Shown one piece after another: positions 1-14,600 of a stretch of DNA of 64,000 nt (positions are counted from its first letter, which is position 1; each line of letters opens with the position of its first letter). The notes beneath the pieces are model-generated. The model saw only the letters and a program-made list of their open reading frames with translations. It ran no database searches and was not told the DNA's origin. A program made the position numbers and the translations under genes. The DNA is from Sphagnum compactum (taxonomy: Eukaryota; Bryophyta; Sphagnopsida; Sphagnales): NCBI GenBank assembly GCA_965153455.1, contig OZ234497.1, positions 20,081,872 through 20,145,871 on the forward strand, given 5' to 3'.

Positions 1-2850
1 AAAAACTTTGACATCAAGTAATTCTTTTATCATCTATTGACATTGTTTATTTTTCCTTGTGTTATGTTTTTTTTTGGCATGATAGCATGTAAAAATTTGT
101 AGTAATTGGTTTGCGTTGTTAACTCAAATAGTTGATACATTAATGTTGTTTTAATTATTTGATTGGTTATGTAGCATACATGCATTGATCAGAGCCATTG
201 GACAGCTAATAAAGCAAGACATGCACAACACTAGTAGAGGTGTCAAAATAACGTGCATGGAAGAAACACTTGTACCAATGGAATGGAAATGATTAGTTAT
301 AGAAACCTGATTTCTTATGGGAAATATTTAAATTTTTTTCTGATTCCATTTTCTTATTTCATTTCAAGTTTTGTATTTGTTGTAGGCTTTTTTTTGTTTC
401 AAGTTTTTTTCTTAGAAATATTTGAAATTATTAATTTATTTTTTAGTTTTTGCGTTGTTTTAACATTTTTTTGAATTGTTTTTGGTTTGTTGCTTTTGTA
501 GGTACAATGAAATTGAAAAGTACATTTGGGAAAGAAAGCTATGTTGTTTGTTGTTTGGCATCCTTGGGTGCAACATCTGTTTTTAATTGTTATTTTGATT
601 GTTGATGTGTTTTAAACTTTTTACTTTGGATTGTTTCTAGCTTTTGGTTGGTGCATGTATAATCATATTGATAAACGTGAAAAAACATAACAACACATTA
701 TAAGTGGCAAGCTAAAGCACAATCATCTTCTTCATTATGATGAAGCATTACATGATTAGAGAATTGCATTTGAAAAGGTTAAGGTAATTCGACGATTTGT
801 TTGTTTAGGTAGTTAGTTTTTAACTCACAATGTGAATTCTTTTGTGTTGGTTATTTCTAATTCTTGTTTTTTGAGTAGGAGCTTGAATGCCTTTGAACAA
901 GTGCTTGGTGGTGGTTTTTCTAGCTTTTGAAGGTGTTATTCATGTTCTCAATCTTGTTGCTGGTTTGAGTGCTATTGTTCTCGGTGGTGTTTACTATTGT
1001 TCATAGTTTTGTTATTTTTGGTTTTGATATGATTCCTGTTATAAAGAAAGCTACCAATAGATTCTATTTTGAATTGGATGATAATTGTTTTCATGAATGT
1101 TTTTGAACTAAATCCCTATTAAATACAAGGATCGAGTTGTATCTATTTTTGGCCACATGCCATTAGGTGATGTTAATATGAATAATACCTTTGGTCATGT
1201 GTTTAGTAACTCACAAAACTACCCAATTACTATCAATTACATGGTTGACCCAAGCAAGGGTGATTTGTTTTTTGGCAAATTATAAGTTTGTTGGTTCTTT
1301 AACATAATTTGTTGTTTTGACTTTCGAAGAGATTAAAAATGTACCTTGATTAACATTGGATGAAAAATCCATGTACTTGTTGTTTTCATTCATTATTGGA
1401 CATTTGCTCTCCTATGACAAAATATGATGTTGCTTCAACATTAAAAGTGATTGACATTGATGGACTTGTTGTTGGGTAGCTATTATGCTTCAACACTAAA
1501 AATTACTAATAGTGATGGACTTGATTTTGCTTGTTGTTGGAGGTCTACTTTTCTTTGACACAATTTAACTTTCTTCAACACCAAAGTTGATTATACTACT
1601 ATGGATATTGGATTCAAGTTACAATAATTAACTACATTCTTATATTACATTGTTTGTTACATTGCTTACTATTTTTCATAAATTTTTTGTGATTGTTGGT
1701 CTATTTTAGAACTGAAGATCACTTTGATTGTTAGTTATATGGGGTTGAGGTGGTCACAAACTTTTGGACAAATAATTTTGATCAATTCCATATAGGTTGC
1801 ATATTTATTTTTTCCAAATTCAATACTAGGTTTTTGATTTGCATTTAATGGAATTTTTTAGTTTTCAATAAATTTTTTATATGTTCCAACACATTTCAAA
1901 CTTTTTGTAATTGGAATTTTAATTTTCAATAGTACCCTCATGTGATGTTTTCATGTGGATTTTCCATGTTTGTTTGTTTGTTTTGTTGAATTGTCACTTG
2001 GTGAATTTTTGGGTGGTCTTTATGTCTCTTTGTTTGGTTTTGCCAATGTCACTTTTAGGGTTATGGCAAATCTATGGTCTTGAAAGATTGGCGAAATTTC
2101 CTAATTTTTGGCCAATTTTTTTAAATTTACACTTAAAAAGATTTTTTTTCCAAATTTTCCAAAATATTATATTGTCAAATTGAGAAAATTCGGCCAAAAA
2201 AGATGCTAGTCACTTTGCTTGTGTATTTCTTTTCTTGTGTTTCCTTAAGTGGTCACAATCTTTTTTTGGTTTTTTTTGAATTTGTGCCATGTCCATTTCA
2301 TGTTTATTTGCTTAAAACTTTAAAGAAAATTGTATAGTTTAAAAAAATTTCTTCTTTTATATGAAATGAAAAACTTCTTAAAGAAAAAAAAAAACAATAA
2401 AAGAAAAAGAAAAAGGCTGAAAAGAAAAAAATTGAAAAATAACAAAACATGTAAGGTATTACTAATTGTTGATTGGTACCTTACAAAATTTGTAATGCAC
2501 TATGAAAAGTTGTGCTTCAAAACCAACCCAAAATAATGAAAAGAAAATCTCTTTGGTGCCTTCTTCTAAAGGTAATCGCATTTGAGTGTATAAAATACAA
2601 TATAAGGAGGTACATTTCACTCAAAGCATGATATTACATCGAACATTGAACTAAGTGTTTTCCAATGGACTAATCACAACTCACAACCATTATATAATAT
2701 AAGAAATTGTTTTGCTGCTTGTTTAAAAAAAAATGAAGAATCTATTTTTTTAAAATGCACTATATGAAGAAAACTAATTTGGCTCCCACAATTTCCCATG
2801 GCAAAAGTAGGAATTTATGAGCTTAATGTCAACCTCATTTTCATTTGACA
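1..2850. other. 3' flank of gene A, no gene recognised
   Basis: T-rich intergenic DNA. GCTTCAACA..AAA and TGATGGACTTG words recur irregularly at 1430-1600. The 2330-2536 frame is a Lys-rich translation of an A-rich run. Nothing supported. Confidence 0.5.
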
Positions 2851-2930
2851 TTATCTAGGTTTGGTAGCACTAAGCTCAATGAAAGCCCCAATACTATTGA
2901 ATTGTGAAGTTTTAGAGGTGTTTCCATGAA
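2851..2930 (-). other. Gene A: frameshifted C-terminal tail
   Basis: Relative to gene B, two bases are missing near 2925-2928 (tttccatgaa here against tttccatatgaa in B). The reading frame therefore ends in WKHL and stops at 2912. In the shifted frame the old tail is still readable for 24 codons (GNTSKTSQ, then GAFIELSATKPR) down to a stop at 2851-2853, the same place as the gene B stop. This suggests a recent loss of a conserved tail outside the kinase fold rather than a dead gene. Confidence 0.85.
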
Positions 2931-5608
2931 TGACTTGATACATGATTAGGTCTGGTTTTCATACCATCCAAACCTATGAGGGGTTCTTCATCCATGTCTG
3001 ATTGTTCATCAATAACATTCAAACGGAAATTTGAACTTCTGCCATTTGTTAAAAGGGCATCATATTTAGCACTAGGATAGTGGGATTCTTGGATAACAAC
3101 TTCAATCTCCATGTCCCCCTTTAGCATTGCCACCACTTTATCCATGGATGGTCGCCTTGAAGGTGTGATTTGCACACACAAGAGCCCTACATTTATGGAA
3201 CGCCCTATTTCTTCATGAAAATAAGGATCATTTAGTTTTGGGTCCATTAGATCCAAAAGCTTGTCCTCCTCATGCAAACTCCATGCCTATTCCATGCAAA
3301 TAAACAAAATTATTCATGTACTTGTATTGTGCAACATTCAAATTACGTGATATAACCTATATTTGGAGAAGTAAAAATCCCAAAAGTGAGCACAATACCT
3401 AACACATGGCATTTAAACAACACAATTTATTTTTATATGACTTTTCAATATTAGATTGCTAAGTTTTTGTACATGTAAATGGTGTAGGGAATAGGGTGTA
3501 AAATTGTAATAAAATAGAATTATGTTATGGACTAAACTTTTAAAAACAATGATGAAATGCCCAATTGCTTACCCAATCCAGAAGCATAATTTGATCTTGG
3601 CCAAACTTTTGTTCAATGCTCCTCCTACCACTGATAATCTCTAATAAAACAACCCCAAAGCTATACACATCGATTTTTTCACTTAGTTGGCCAAGAGAAA
3701 CATACTCTGGTGCTAAGTAACCCCTGCAACATATGGTTGAAAAAACCAAAATTTTAATTTGACCATGCAAACATCTATAGTTTGACTCAATGGCTCTAAA
3801 AGTTATTGATTAAGATATTAATATTATAGGTTATTAGGTTGGGATGTGGTCAAAACATTAATATTAGAAGGGATCATTTGACTTTGCTATTTTGCTAATA
3901 TATCTTTTGTAAACCAATTATGATGATACAATTATTGAATCACTATATAACAATATCTACTACATAAGCAATAATAAATTGATAATTATTTGGTGTGTAC
4001 CTATGATTTAGACATTTTGATAACCTACTCCTAATTCATATTTAAAATTCAATAAAAAAATACAACATCAAAACACATGTAGAGGATACTCACATAGTGC
4101 CAACAATGTTTATTGTATCAATATGGCTACCCATCTTTGGGAAAAGTCGTGCTAAACCAAAATCTGCAATCTTGGCATTTAGATTTTTGTCAAGCAAAAT
4201 ATTGGCTGGTTTGATGTCTCGATGTATTATTGGGGGTTGTACATCTTGATGAAGATACTTGAGGCCACTAGCTATTCCAATACATATGTTTTTTCGAGTT
4301 GGCCAATCCAAGTTGTGGTCTCCTCTACCCTCTGTTTTAGAAACAAAAGAATGCACAAAACAACTTAGTGAAACAATGTGCTGAATTACACAAAATAACA
4401 CCTTCAATGCATTATCATTAAAAGTGAAATTATTTCAACATCAACACCAATAGTTGACCTATAGTTTAAAATGGAATCTATAATGTTTGCTTTATTTTAG
4501 GTCCATTTAATCAACCTTAGAAGTTCTAAATATGTTAGTACATCAAAATGTATTGAACAAAAAATTGTCATACACCTTGAAAATTACTTCTTAAGATTTT
4601 GATGTATTGTAATTATGGGTTGAAAGTAACGTGAAATTCAATTTCATCGAGCTCAACCTAGATCTTTCATAATATGCCAATTAATAACATGTTCCTAAAA
4701 TTGAAACGGCATGTTCATAAAGTTAAAAACAAATTTGTTGATAAGATCAACAAGTAACAAAATAACATATTGAACTTTTAATAATAAATCGATATAATGA
4801 GAGATGGTGATTTCACAAGATATTTGCAACTCATGGTTGTAGTGTGTTTTATTTATTTTGTAGCATTTTGATTATGTAGGAAGAACATTATTATCCCATA
4901 TACCACCTTTGCCAAAAGGGTATTTCTAATCCCTTATGGACCAATTGACACATTATCAAAAACATTTCCATTTTTTGAAGAATTTTTATTTATAAATATG
5001 TTTTCATTGCCTTTTGAAACTTTAAAGTTTTTTATAAAATCACATTGTAGAATAACATGGCACTATTTGTTTCACTTCTATTTCTAATTTGATTGATTGT
5101 CCCAATGGTAGGATAAGTAATATTACCAAAAATAAGTTCTGCCAAATTGTTGTTCTCAACAAACTCGTATATAAGGATTCGTTGTTCGCGATCACCAAAA
5201 CAACAACCTTTGAGTTTCACTAGATTCTTGTGTCTCATACTTGTGACAAGCACAACTTCATTGGAAAACTCCTTGGTTCCTTGTTGTGTTTCTGGTAATA
5301 ATATCTTGACAGCAATTTCCATTCCATCCAACACACCCTATAAAGCATCAAACTATTAAAAAAATTAGTTTTCAACAATTTTAATTGTGAGTTCAAACTT
5401 CATCAATACAAAATATAATTGAATTGACAAATTGATGACTTGGGATTTAATGCAAGTGATCAAACAATATTAAAATGTTTTGTAAGTACCTTATACACAG
5501 CTCCAAAGGCACCTTGGCCTAATTTCATGTTGGGGTGGAAATAATTTGTGGCTTTTTGTAAATCTTCATATAAATACATTCTAGGTTGCACATCCCTTTT
5601 TGCAAATT
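2912..5608 (-). other. Gene A exons 11-15: protein kinase domain
   Basis: The kinase appears catalytically complete. It has the glycine loop [11 protein letters not shown] (about residues 542-552), the ATP-anchoring Lys in EIAVK (563), the helix-C Glu in EFSNEVVLV, the catalytic loop [12 protein letters not shown] (Asp 661), DFG (Asp 679), [19 protein letters not shown] and [12 protein letters not shown]. The Arg before the catalytic Asp makes it an RD kinase, usually regulated by activation-loop phosphorylation. Motif wording such as [25 protein letters not shown] and [19 protein letters not shown] is closest to my memory of the CRPK1/LRR-VIII-2 type. The exon pattern 119/211/238/151 nt is identical to gene B. 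Confidence 0.88.
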
Positions 5609-8600
5609 CTGATGCACAACAAATAAAAATCATAAATGTAAGCTATTTAAGTTTGAATGGAGGGGAGCTAAAAAATTATACTTAAATGTGCCGAAGTCCT
5701 ATCAAACAAGGAGTGATGTCACAATCTCATATATCATCCCAACTTCCAAGGTGAAAATTGAGGTGAAAACATAAATAAACCACTAAATAATAATATTTTT
5801 TGTCATTTCATACCTTTCAATACAAATAAGACAATGAGGGGAAAAAAAAACACTCCAAACTGGGTAGTTAATTTGGCGTACAAGGGGGAGGGGGGGTGCA
5901 TGAAATGTTGTGCCCCCACTCCCTAACCCCCAAATGCACCCCAAACATGTACCCCAATTTCCAAATAGTAGCATTCCCACAATGTAGTTGGTTATTGGAA
6001 AGGTTTTTTGAAATTGACACAAAACTACAAACATTTAGTACACACTAATTGAAACGACTCGCCACTATAATGGATCATAGCCTCCTTTGGATGTGGTCAC
6101 TTTCTAACCATCTTCATAATGGCAATGTGGTCACTTCAAAACCATCACAATCAATGTAATGTGGTTTTGTGAGTTGTGACACTTTGTTAAGGTTTTGCAC
6201 CTAAGTACCAACTTGGAATATTTAATGGTCAATTTAGTTCAATGAAATATTACCTAAAGTTTTGTTGCTTATACATTTAACATGGCCTAGTCTGAATTTA
6301 CTCCCTTGTTTACCCCACTACAACCACATGCCTAGAAGTCACAAACTCTAGCTACTTCCATTGTTGGCTTGTTATGACAATACAAGAATATAATTGGGTT
6401 CATTGCAAGATGTAATATTTAAGCTTTGCGTACTAGTGAATGGAATCACAACCACTTGCACTTGAAAATAATTAATCCCAACCATTTGGGCTATTGGTTT
6501 GATGTTAATTAACTTGATATTCCAAGTGCCTAATATATTATGTTAAGATCTAGCATTGTTATCATGAAGTTAATACATACTTCACAATTAAAGATCATGT
6601 GCGATTAACCAACATAAAGTACAAAAACTTAAACATGAAGGTTCATGAATTTGTTTGATTACCTTGTTCAATTTGATGAAAGTTTTCCATTTGAAGGTTA
6701 TTTTGATATTGGAGCAATTTTTTGTCTCGTTGAAGCAATTGTTTGTCCTTTCTTGCCTTCCAATACAAACAAAAAAAGGCCATAAACGCTACCAAAGAAA
6801 TGAACACACTCCCAACCAATACAGATATGATAAGTATGTTACGATTGGTTCCTGTTGGACAAATATGAAGACCATTAGAACCATTTAGCAAAAGACATTG
6901 TGGTTTATAGTTTGTAATACAATAACACTGCTTAAATATCAATTCTTGAAAACATATGATTCTTTGGACGAATGCACAAATGAACCATGGTGTTCTTATA
7001 TGGTTTTATCAATAATATTTGATGAATGTATATATAAAAAGTTCTTAATTCCATAACAATACATAAGGACTTTGTTATGATCTTCAGATGACACCAATTA
7101 TTATCATCCACAAAATGGGGGGAAAAATATATAAAAACTTACTTTGTGATGGACTGTAGTTGGCATTGCAAAAATAAAATACACCTATTTTATTTGGTGA
7201 AGACACTTTAGTTGTTGTCCACAATTGGCAACAAGGGTTGTTTTCAAGCCTGTGAAATGTTCAATTACAACGCATTAGTCATTCATCTTGTGGTCGTTCA
7301 AAACACTCCAATATATTTTACCCACGTTTTGATACATGTTATTCATTACATTGTCTAACTGTTTGATCTATGCTAATTGTTGCTTTTTAGAAAAAACTTT
7401 CAAGTTAGTGAATTGTCATAATAGATAAATCATCCAAATAACAAATTGTTGTACCATTTGGCTTTTTAACAAGGACATGTAGAAATGATCAAGTGTGATT
7501 AATGATCACCTACAAGATTTATGGTTATAGGTGAGCTCCTTAAGTTCAATCCTAATGAAGGGAGGTAATGAAGGTTGTAAGGATGCATACATGACAGAAA
7601 CTCCACTAGTAACTAGGTTGGGGTTATACGAAACATTTGTTATACTGTTGCCTGTCAAGTCCACTTCGTAAGTGCATGAAGGGTTGATGCTTTGTAAATC
7701 AAGAGATCCAGATATGTTATTGTAGTTAAGCCTTCTGCAAATCCAATTCATGATAGAAATGTAAATATTTTCACAAAAATTATCATGAACTCAAAATTTC
7801 AAAATATCATAGATGGTCAAAGTTTAATACTCTTCATCACATAGTCAATAATTGTGAAATACATTTTCAAAATTGATATTAATAAAATACTTGAAATCCA
7901 AAATCATAATACACTTGTGTGTGAACTGACATATTCTTGGTTTATGTTGGGTTGATTTTATTTTCAACTTAGACTACAAGGTCTATTTAACAACCAGATG
8001 AAATTATCATGGAAGTAGCGGGTGAACCAAGGTCTTAGTCCTTTAACGGTACCCCAAAATATTGTCATCCATGTCGAAGTGAAATTTGATATACAACTTT
8101 TAAAGAAATCAAAATATTGGAATATGACAAGTTTAATAGCATATGAAAACACAATGCAACATATATAATTGATACTATTAATTTAGGGGATATTTAGTTC
8201 GTATTTATAATTTTTAAAAATATAAACATAGAGACCTGAAAAATTTCTCAATAATATGACAAATGAATGCTATGATCAAAAGGAAAATTTGGCTCGGTTT
8301 TCAAATGTTTGGCATGTTAGAAAAAATCTTGTTGATATAAGAGGTTCAAATTTATTATTGATTTGATGCTCATTATGGCCATTGGATGTTTCATCAAAAT
8401 ATTTCTTTAAAATACACTGTCCATTTTGGGTTCACTCTAAAGGACTGATAACCTCCATATTTGGTGTCAACATGAAGACCATTACTCCATCAAAAAACGT
8501 ATTGTGGGGTTGTCTTAACCTTGAAGTACAAAATGCATTAGAAGGATGCTATGTGAATGCTAAGATAGTATGGAGGACTCAAGCTATTCCACCCCAAGCA

Positions 8601-11600
8601 AAGACATAGAGGTTGCAAAAATCATTTCAATAATTTAGATTTTAAAAGTCCAATTTAATTATTCTCAGAAGTGTGGATTGGCTCCAAACAAAATAATCCA
8701 AGACAGTTGGACAAAGACACACCAAAGTTAATAACTAATACTGATTATGTAAGTCCATTTCAATTAGTCAAACCAAAATAGCACATCTCTATTGCATACA
8801 ACTTCATGAAAGCTTGATTAAATCCATGTGATTAAATTGGATTATATATATATATATGAAAGTTATGTAAGAGGTAAAGAAATGAAAACGTACAATTGTT
8901 GGAATGATGTGGAAAAGCTGCTGAAACTGGAGATATTACTGAAATGATTGGATGATAAGTCCAAAACACCCAATTCAAACAATGGTGATGTCGAATTGAA
9001 AATCAAATCAATATTGATGCTTCCACTCATGTTGTTGGTACTTAAATTCCTGAATAAATTCCCAACCATAATGTAAGTCCAAACCAATTCAAAGATTGAC
9101 ATCTTCCTAGCTTTATCAACTTGCAAAAAACCAAACAAAACAAAGCTAAGACTCAAGCTGCCATTGTTCAAATCCTCAATGGGTAAGTAGTTATCATTTT
9201 CCAGCTTATATTCTGCATTAGCAAATTTGCATCATCATCAAGGGTTATTCACATTAGAGATATGCACAAACTATACAAATAAACCACAATCAACAATTTG
9301 CACATGGGTTTTGCTCCTAATTAACATGAGGCACGCACACTTGTCGAATGTACTGTGCTTGTCGAAGGTCGGGTAGGTCTCCACTTAAGCGATTTTTTTG
9401 TAATTCCCTACATAAAAAAACAGTTCATGGAATTTAAAGTTTAAGATTAGAAGTAATGTGTGACTGCCAAGAATATTACTGATCACACTTTTAAACACAA
9501 TTTGTCCATTATGTAACTTTCCAAATACATCACAAATACTTGAGAAAAGTTCTTAGCCACCCTTTGTCTTGTAGTAATTTAGCAAAACTCTACATCTTTT
9601 CTCTTTTCCATATCAATTGTTGAAACTAATCCTGCCTTTTCATGCGTGTTTAAGGTTTTAATGTGGAAGTATTTTCTAATCAGTTATTTTAAAGAAAATG
9701 ATCTTTGAAGGCAAGCCAATCATACACCATCTTTAGAAGGTCGATGAACATCCAATTTTATTCTTTAATTAGGTGTCTTGCACATTGGTATCAAACAAAT
9801 ATCCAACTGTTCATGATCACGTTTCAAGAAGATAATTTCCAAATTTTGTTGATTGCTAGATTTTGTCTTACATCTTAGAGATCTGTTCAATGGAAAGGAC
9901 ATGTATTTTTCAACACATATTCCAAACAGATTAAAGTCAACTTGAATTGGTAAAGGCCTAAATTCCATCCTATTTAATTTTCAAAATTTGCTAGCATGGG
10001 ACTGATTTACGTTACGATGAGAAGTTCTTATTGAGGTTGAAATCATCTGTGATTAGCAGAATCATTATTGGAACTTCTCAAAAATTCTAGAATGCTCTTG
10101 GCAACTGCACCAAAGATAAATTACATATGGTAGTTACATCTGATTTCTCAATTACTTTCATTTACACATATTGCATTTAAAATTTTGTGCATGCCTCATC
10201 GTCATGATTTTCATTGTTGGTGTGGCATGAAATTCACATGAAAAAATTGCAGGAATCGTAGTCCATGCAGCTTGAATTGGAAATCAATCTAGAAGATTCA
10301 TTGGATACTCAATCTATATTTCACTTGATCATTGTCCAAATTTTCAATAAAGATTATTTAACATTCATAGAACGAAATTGGTTGTCTATCCATAGGACAA
10401 TTTGTTTGAGTTCTAATTATGGACATCGATTAAAGAAATGTTGAAAAATTAGTTCATGAATGGTGTAATCAATAATATTTTTGAAAACGTGATGACAAAA
10501 AATTTCATAAAATTCATAAAATTTATGTAACTCAGGAAAGAAGTTTGGTAGATGTGTTGGGATAGGTTCAAAAATAATCAAATTCAATGACAGGTGAAAT
10601 ATAAGACACTTACAATGTAACGAGTGTTGTCAAATTATCGATGCCCACATTCTGGCTGTTTGTTGATGAAGTCGGAATCGGTCCACTCAGTTGATTGCCA
10701 TGCAAATATAATGACTCTAAATTACTGCCCAGATATCCAAATTCTGGAGGGATTGGTCCAGTCAAGTTGTTGTCACTCAAGTCTCTGAAAGGGGCATAAA
10801 GATGATTTGATGTTAGAATTATCAGTACAAGACCTAGATCCTGGTGTCAAGAATTGGACAAAAACCTCACAAAGATGACCTGATTTTTCAAAGCTTAAAA
10901 TCTGAGGAAATAATATATATTCATCCTCCAAGACATGTCGAAGAATCTTAACATTATTGCAATAACACAGTTCTATTTAGATCATGCAATATTCTTTAGG
11001 CCAGGAAGATTAATACTCTAATCATTTGGGAGTTGGGATGTCCTTCGGAAGATAAAACTTACAGCTGTATCAAGCTTGTCAGATTCCCATATAGGGTAGG
11101 GATGCTCCCATTAAAACCATTGCGATGTAGGTTCCTACCATCTCATTGCCAAAAAATCTGATTAGTGCTTGAAGAAAGCATGAAGGCATCTTCTTTCACC
11201 CCACTCACGTGCATGAAATCAAAGTCCTAGTTATTTTCATAACCACCAGGATTGGGTGGCAATGGATTCCATAGTGTAGTACAAGGGTAGCTTGAGCACA
11301 TTTCTGTCCAATAATTTATTTATTTTTTAAAACATAATATTTCCAGAATAATCACAAAGATTCCTTAATTTCCTTCACAAAATTTAGGTTTTTGAATTTT
11401 TTGGTTGAAAATTTAAATATTTTCAAAAATAATATAATTAGTCTCGAACCTGCCAAGGTACTACTATATATAAAGGATAATTAGGTGAATGACATAATGT
11501 ATTTAGTGACCTATTAACTGGCTAATCCCAAAGAGCCTAATGGGTTGCAGCATTGGAGATGATTTTACAATTTAGATTGCACCCCCAAAATTCCTGGTTT

Positions 11601-14600
11601 GGACCAGCATTATGCAGGCAAGTGTAAATACACACATACCCAGCATGTAAAATTGGGTATGTGTAAATGGACTAGGTATCCAACAAATAAGGACCAAGAA
11701 AAAAATGAATATCCATTTTATGACATTGATGAGTACTTAATACTTCTCCTATGGGTATGTTGGAGTGTACCCATCCATACCTCATATAATGCAATAATTA
11801 GAACAACTAATTATATATACCCTTCAGAATGTGAGAACTAACTAATAAAACTAACACATAGGTATCTTGCCTAATGCACACCCTCACAGGCCACAACTAA
11901 TTAATACAATGAGCCCCCCAATCGTATGTCCTTGCCATTAGCCTCTAGGTCGAAAATGGTGACAAATCAATTTAGGAATAGAAATTATGTTTAGTCAATG
12001 AGGTGATCCAACATGCATAAGGATGCTAAAGAGTTTATTTATTTTATTAAGGAATAGCACGGTTTGATTCTTTTTGTTCCGAATGTTCTCATTATATTCC
12101 CATCAAGTTTCCAAGGGGTTCCAAAAAGTTCTCACTGGTTCCTAAAGTTCTCAAATGTGTTCCCCAAGATCATTTACAATTTGACTTACATGGTTTTATA
12201 AGAGAATTTAAATGATTTACACTTACATGTCCAAGGTTACACATTTGCAGTTACACAAAGTGTAAATAAGTTTGATACTTACACTTACATGCCAAATATG
12301 TTTAAAATTATAAATACACACAAAACTAATTCATACATTTGAGTATTCTCATATGTGTGTCTGATTATCACGTCCCTAGGTCTCATGAAAAAGTCTCATA
12401 AAGTAGCTATTGCAGCTACTTTATGTGTTTGGACATAGAAGGAGCACCTTTGAGTAAAGGTGCGAAACATGCAAACCACTGAACTTTGATTGGTTGAAAT
12501 CAAAGTCTTTCCCATATCCCACATTGACTTCCCAAACCTCCTTAAAAGGAAAGGCTCACATCTCACACTTTTCACCCTCCCCAAAAGATATTACCTTGAG
12601 TGCATGTTTTATTGATTGCCACAAAATTCTGTCACTCCTATTCTTTACCATTTTCCACCTAAGCTAATGACAAGTGCTAAGCCTATGGGTGCATATTAAG
12701 AGCGGATTTGAAACAAGATTGATTTTCAAAATTAAAATTAAAACTATGACCATAATTGTTTTTCTGAAGAATAAGACTCAAAATTGGATTCTTAATTTTA
12801 ATTTATGTGCAAAACTAGAACTAGGATACATTTGATAAAAATTGTAGGGACTAGAACTGGTGGTTAACTATTGGTCACTTGGTAGTTAACCTTTGATTCC
12901 ATTCCTCAATAGTTAATCATTGATTCTAGTCACAATTAGTAAGAATCAGAATTGAGCTAGGATTGATTTTTCAGAACTGAAACCATTCAAGAAAGAAAGG
13001 TAGAATCAAAACCAGAACCTTTTAGTCTAAATTTCGAAATTTGAACCGGAATTAGAACTGAAACAATTCCACTTTAATTTTCAAAATGGAACTCAGAGAT
13101 TTTACATTAAAATCTTTTTAAAAAATTATTTTAAAAAAACTGCCCAACATTGATTTGGACTATTGTTGGGCAGGTACCCACTTTGGTAGCTTAGAATCAT
13201 TGGGTCCAGTTCCCCTTAATAAAAATTAAACTGAAATTGGGTACGCTTTTTTGGAACCAGCTTTGGAACCAAAATGGGTTTTTGAATTTTTTTAACCCAA
13301 ACCAAACTGGAACCAAGCTCCTAGTTTTGAAAGAATGAAAACTGGGATATTTGGAAAAAAAAAAAAAAAAAATTGTAGAGAAAAGGACTAGGACTGGGGG
13401 CTAACCAGAGGCTAACTGGCAGTTAACTGTTGGGCTTGATCTAGGTTACATGAAACTGGGTCTGGTTAAAAAAACCAAACTGGGATTTTGATATTGTAGA
13501 GAACCCAACTCAAAACTGGATTCCAAGTTCCATTTTTTTTGACAAAATGAAACTGAAATTGGAACTGCTCTAATTTATTGTTTAGAACAGGGACCGAGGT
13601 TCTTGATAAATGTCAACAAGGACACTGATATGGAGTTTGGACATGTAAATCTGCACATGACATAGTGCTCTTCAAAACTATGAATAAAGAATCATTGTGT
13701 CCATGTAATGACACTATGCTTGTTAAGGCCATTTTTTTCTTCAAATTTGTGACGCAGGTGGACTGGCAATCATCCCAAAAGGCCTTTGTGACATTTGACT
13801 ATATGACATAGAATAAAGTAGAACTCTTTTGGAAGCAATTATAATTTGTAAGAAGAGTTCTACTTTATGGAAGGTTTCTCTTGGCAATATCACGTAATGG
13901 ACTTTGTCAAACAAAAGCAGGGGCCTACGATGAGGTGATAACTGAGTCCGGCTCGCATTTGGGAAATGTCTCCCAACATGGAGGGTTCACTTGTGAGAAA
14001 CATGCGCATCGCAAATGTTATGCGAGTCCCAAAAATCTCTGCTGAAAATCTTAATGTAATTTTGAGGACTTCCCGAACACAATTTCTTGCTCTAGGATAT
14101 TTCTTATAATATCTTTAGAGCAAGGGAGATTTGTTGTAAAATAATTTGCATTATTCATTTGAATGCATATGAGTTGTCCTTATAATACTCCACCTCAATT
14201 TTTATGCAGGGGAGGCACTACTGTCAGTGCCTTTAGCCCTGGAGAAATGGATTATAATATTGCACCCCAATCCTAAAGTGCGGTAGGTATTACTGTTAGT
14301 GCCTTTTGACCTTGAAGCCCGCTTGCTTCATGGATGGATGGTACTGATGATAGTGCCTTCCCCCATACTTGACAAAAACCCAAAAGGAAAAAAAAAAAAA
14401 AAAAAGAAATACGCCGGGGCCACAGTTGAACCATCACCCACGAGCGCACCGGCCACTGGATGCCCCTTATTACTCAGTTGTGGATGAACCTCAACTAAGT
14501 TAATATTTGGTTTCAACTTGGTAGCCATTTCTGTAGGAAATGGGTCTCATATATAGGTAGATAGGTAGGAAAATAAATAACTCCTAGGTAAGTAGGTAGT

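Noticed and set aside
2330-2536. Lys-rich small protein
   Set aside because: It is a translation of an A-rich low-complexity run with no conservation evidence.
5147-5359. Plus-strand frame (and its twin at 48369-48617)
   Set aside because: These are antisense shadows of kinase exon 12; similarity between them only reflects the kinase coding sequence.
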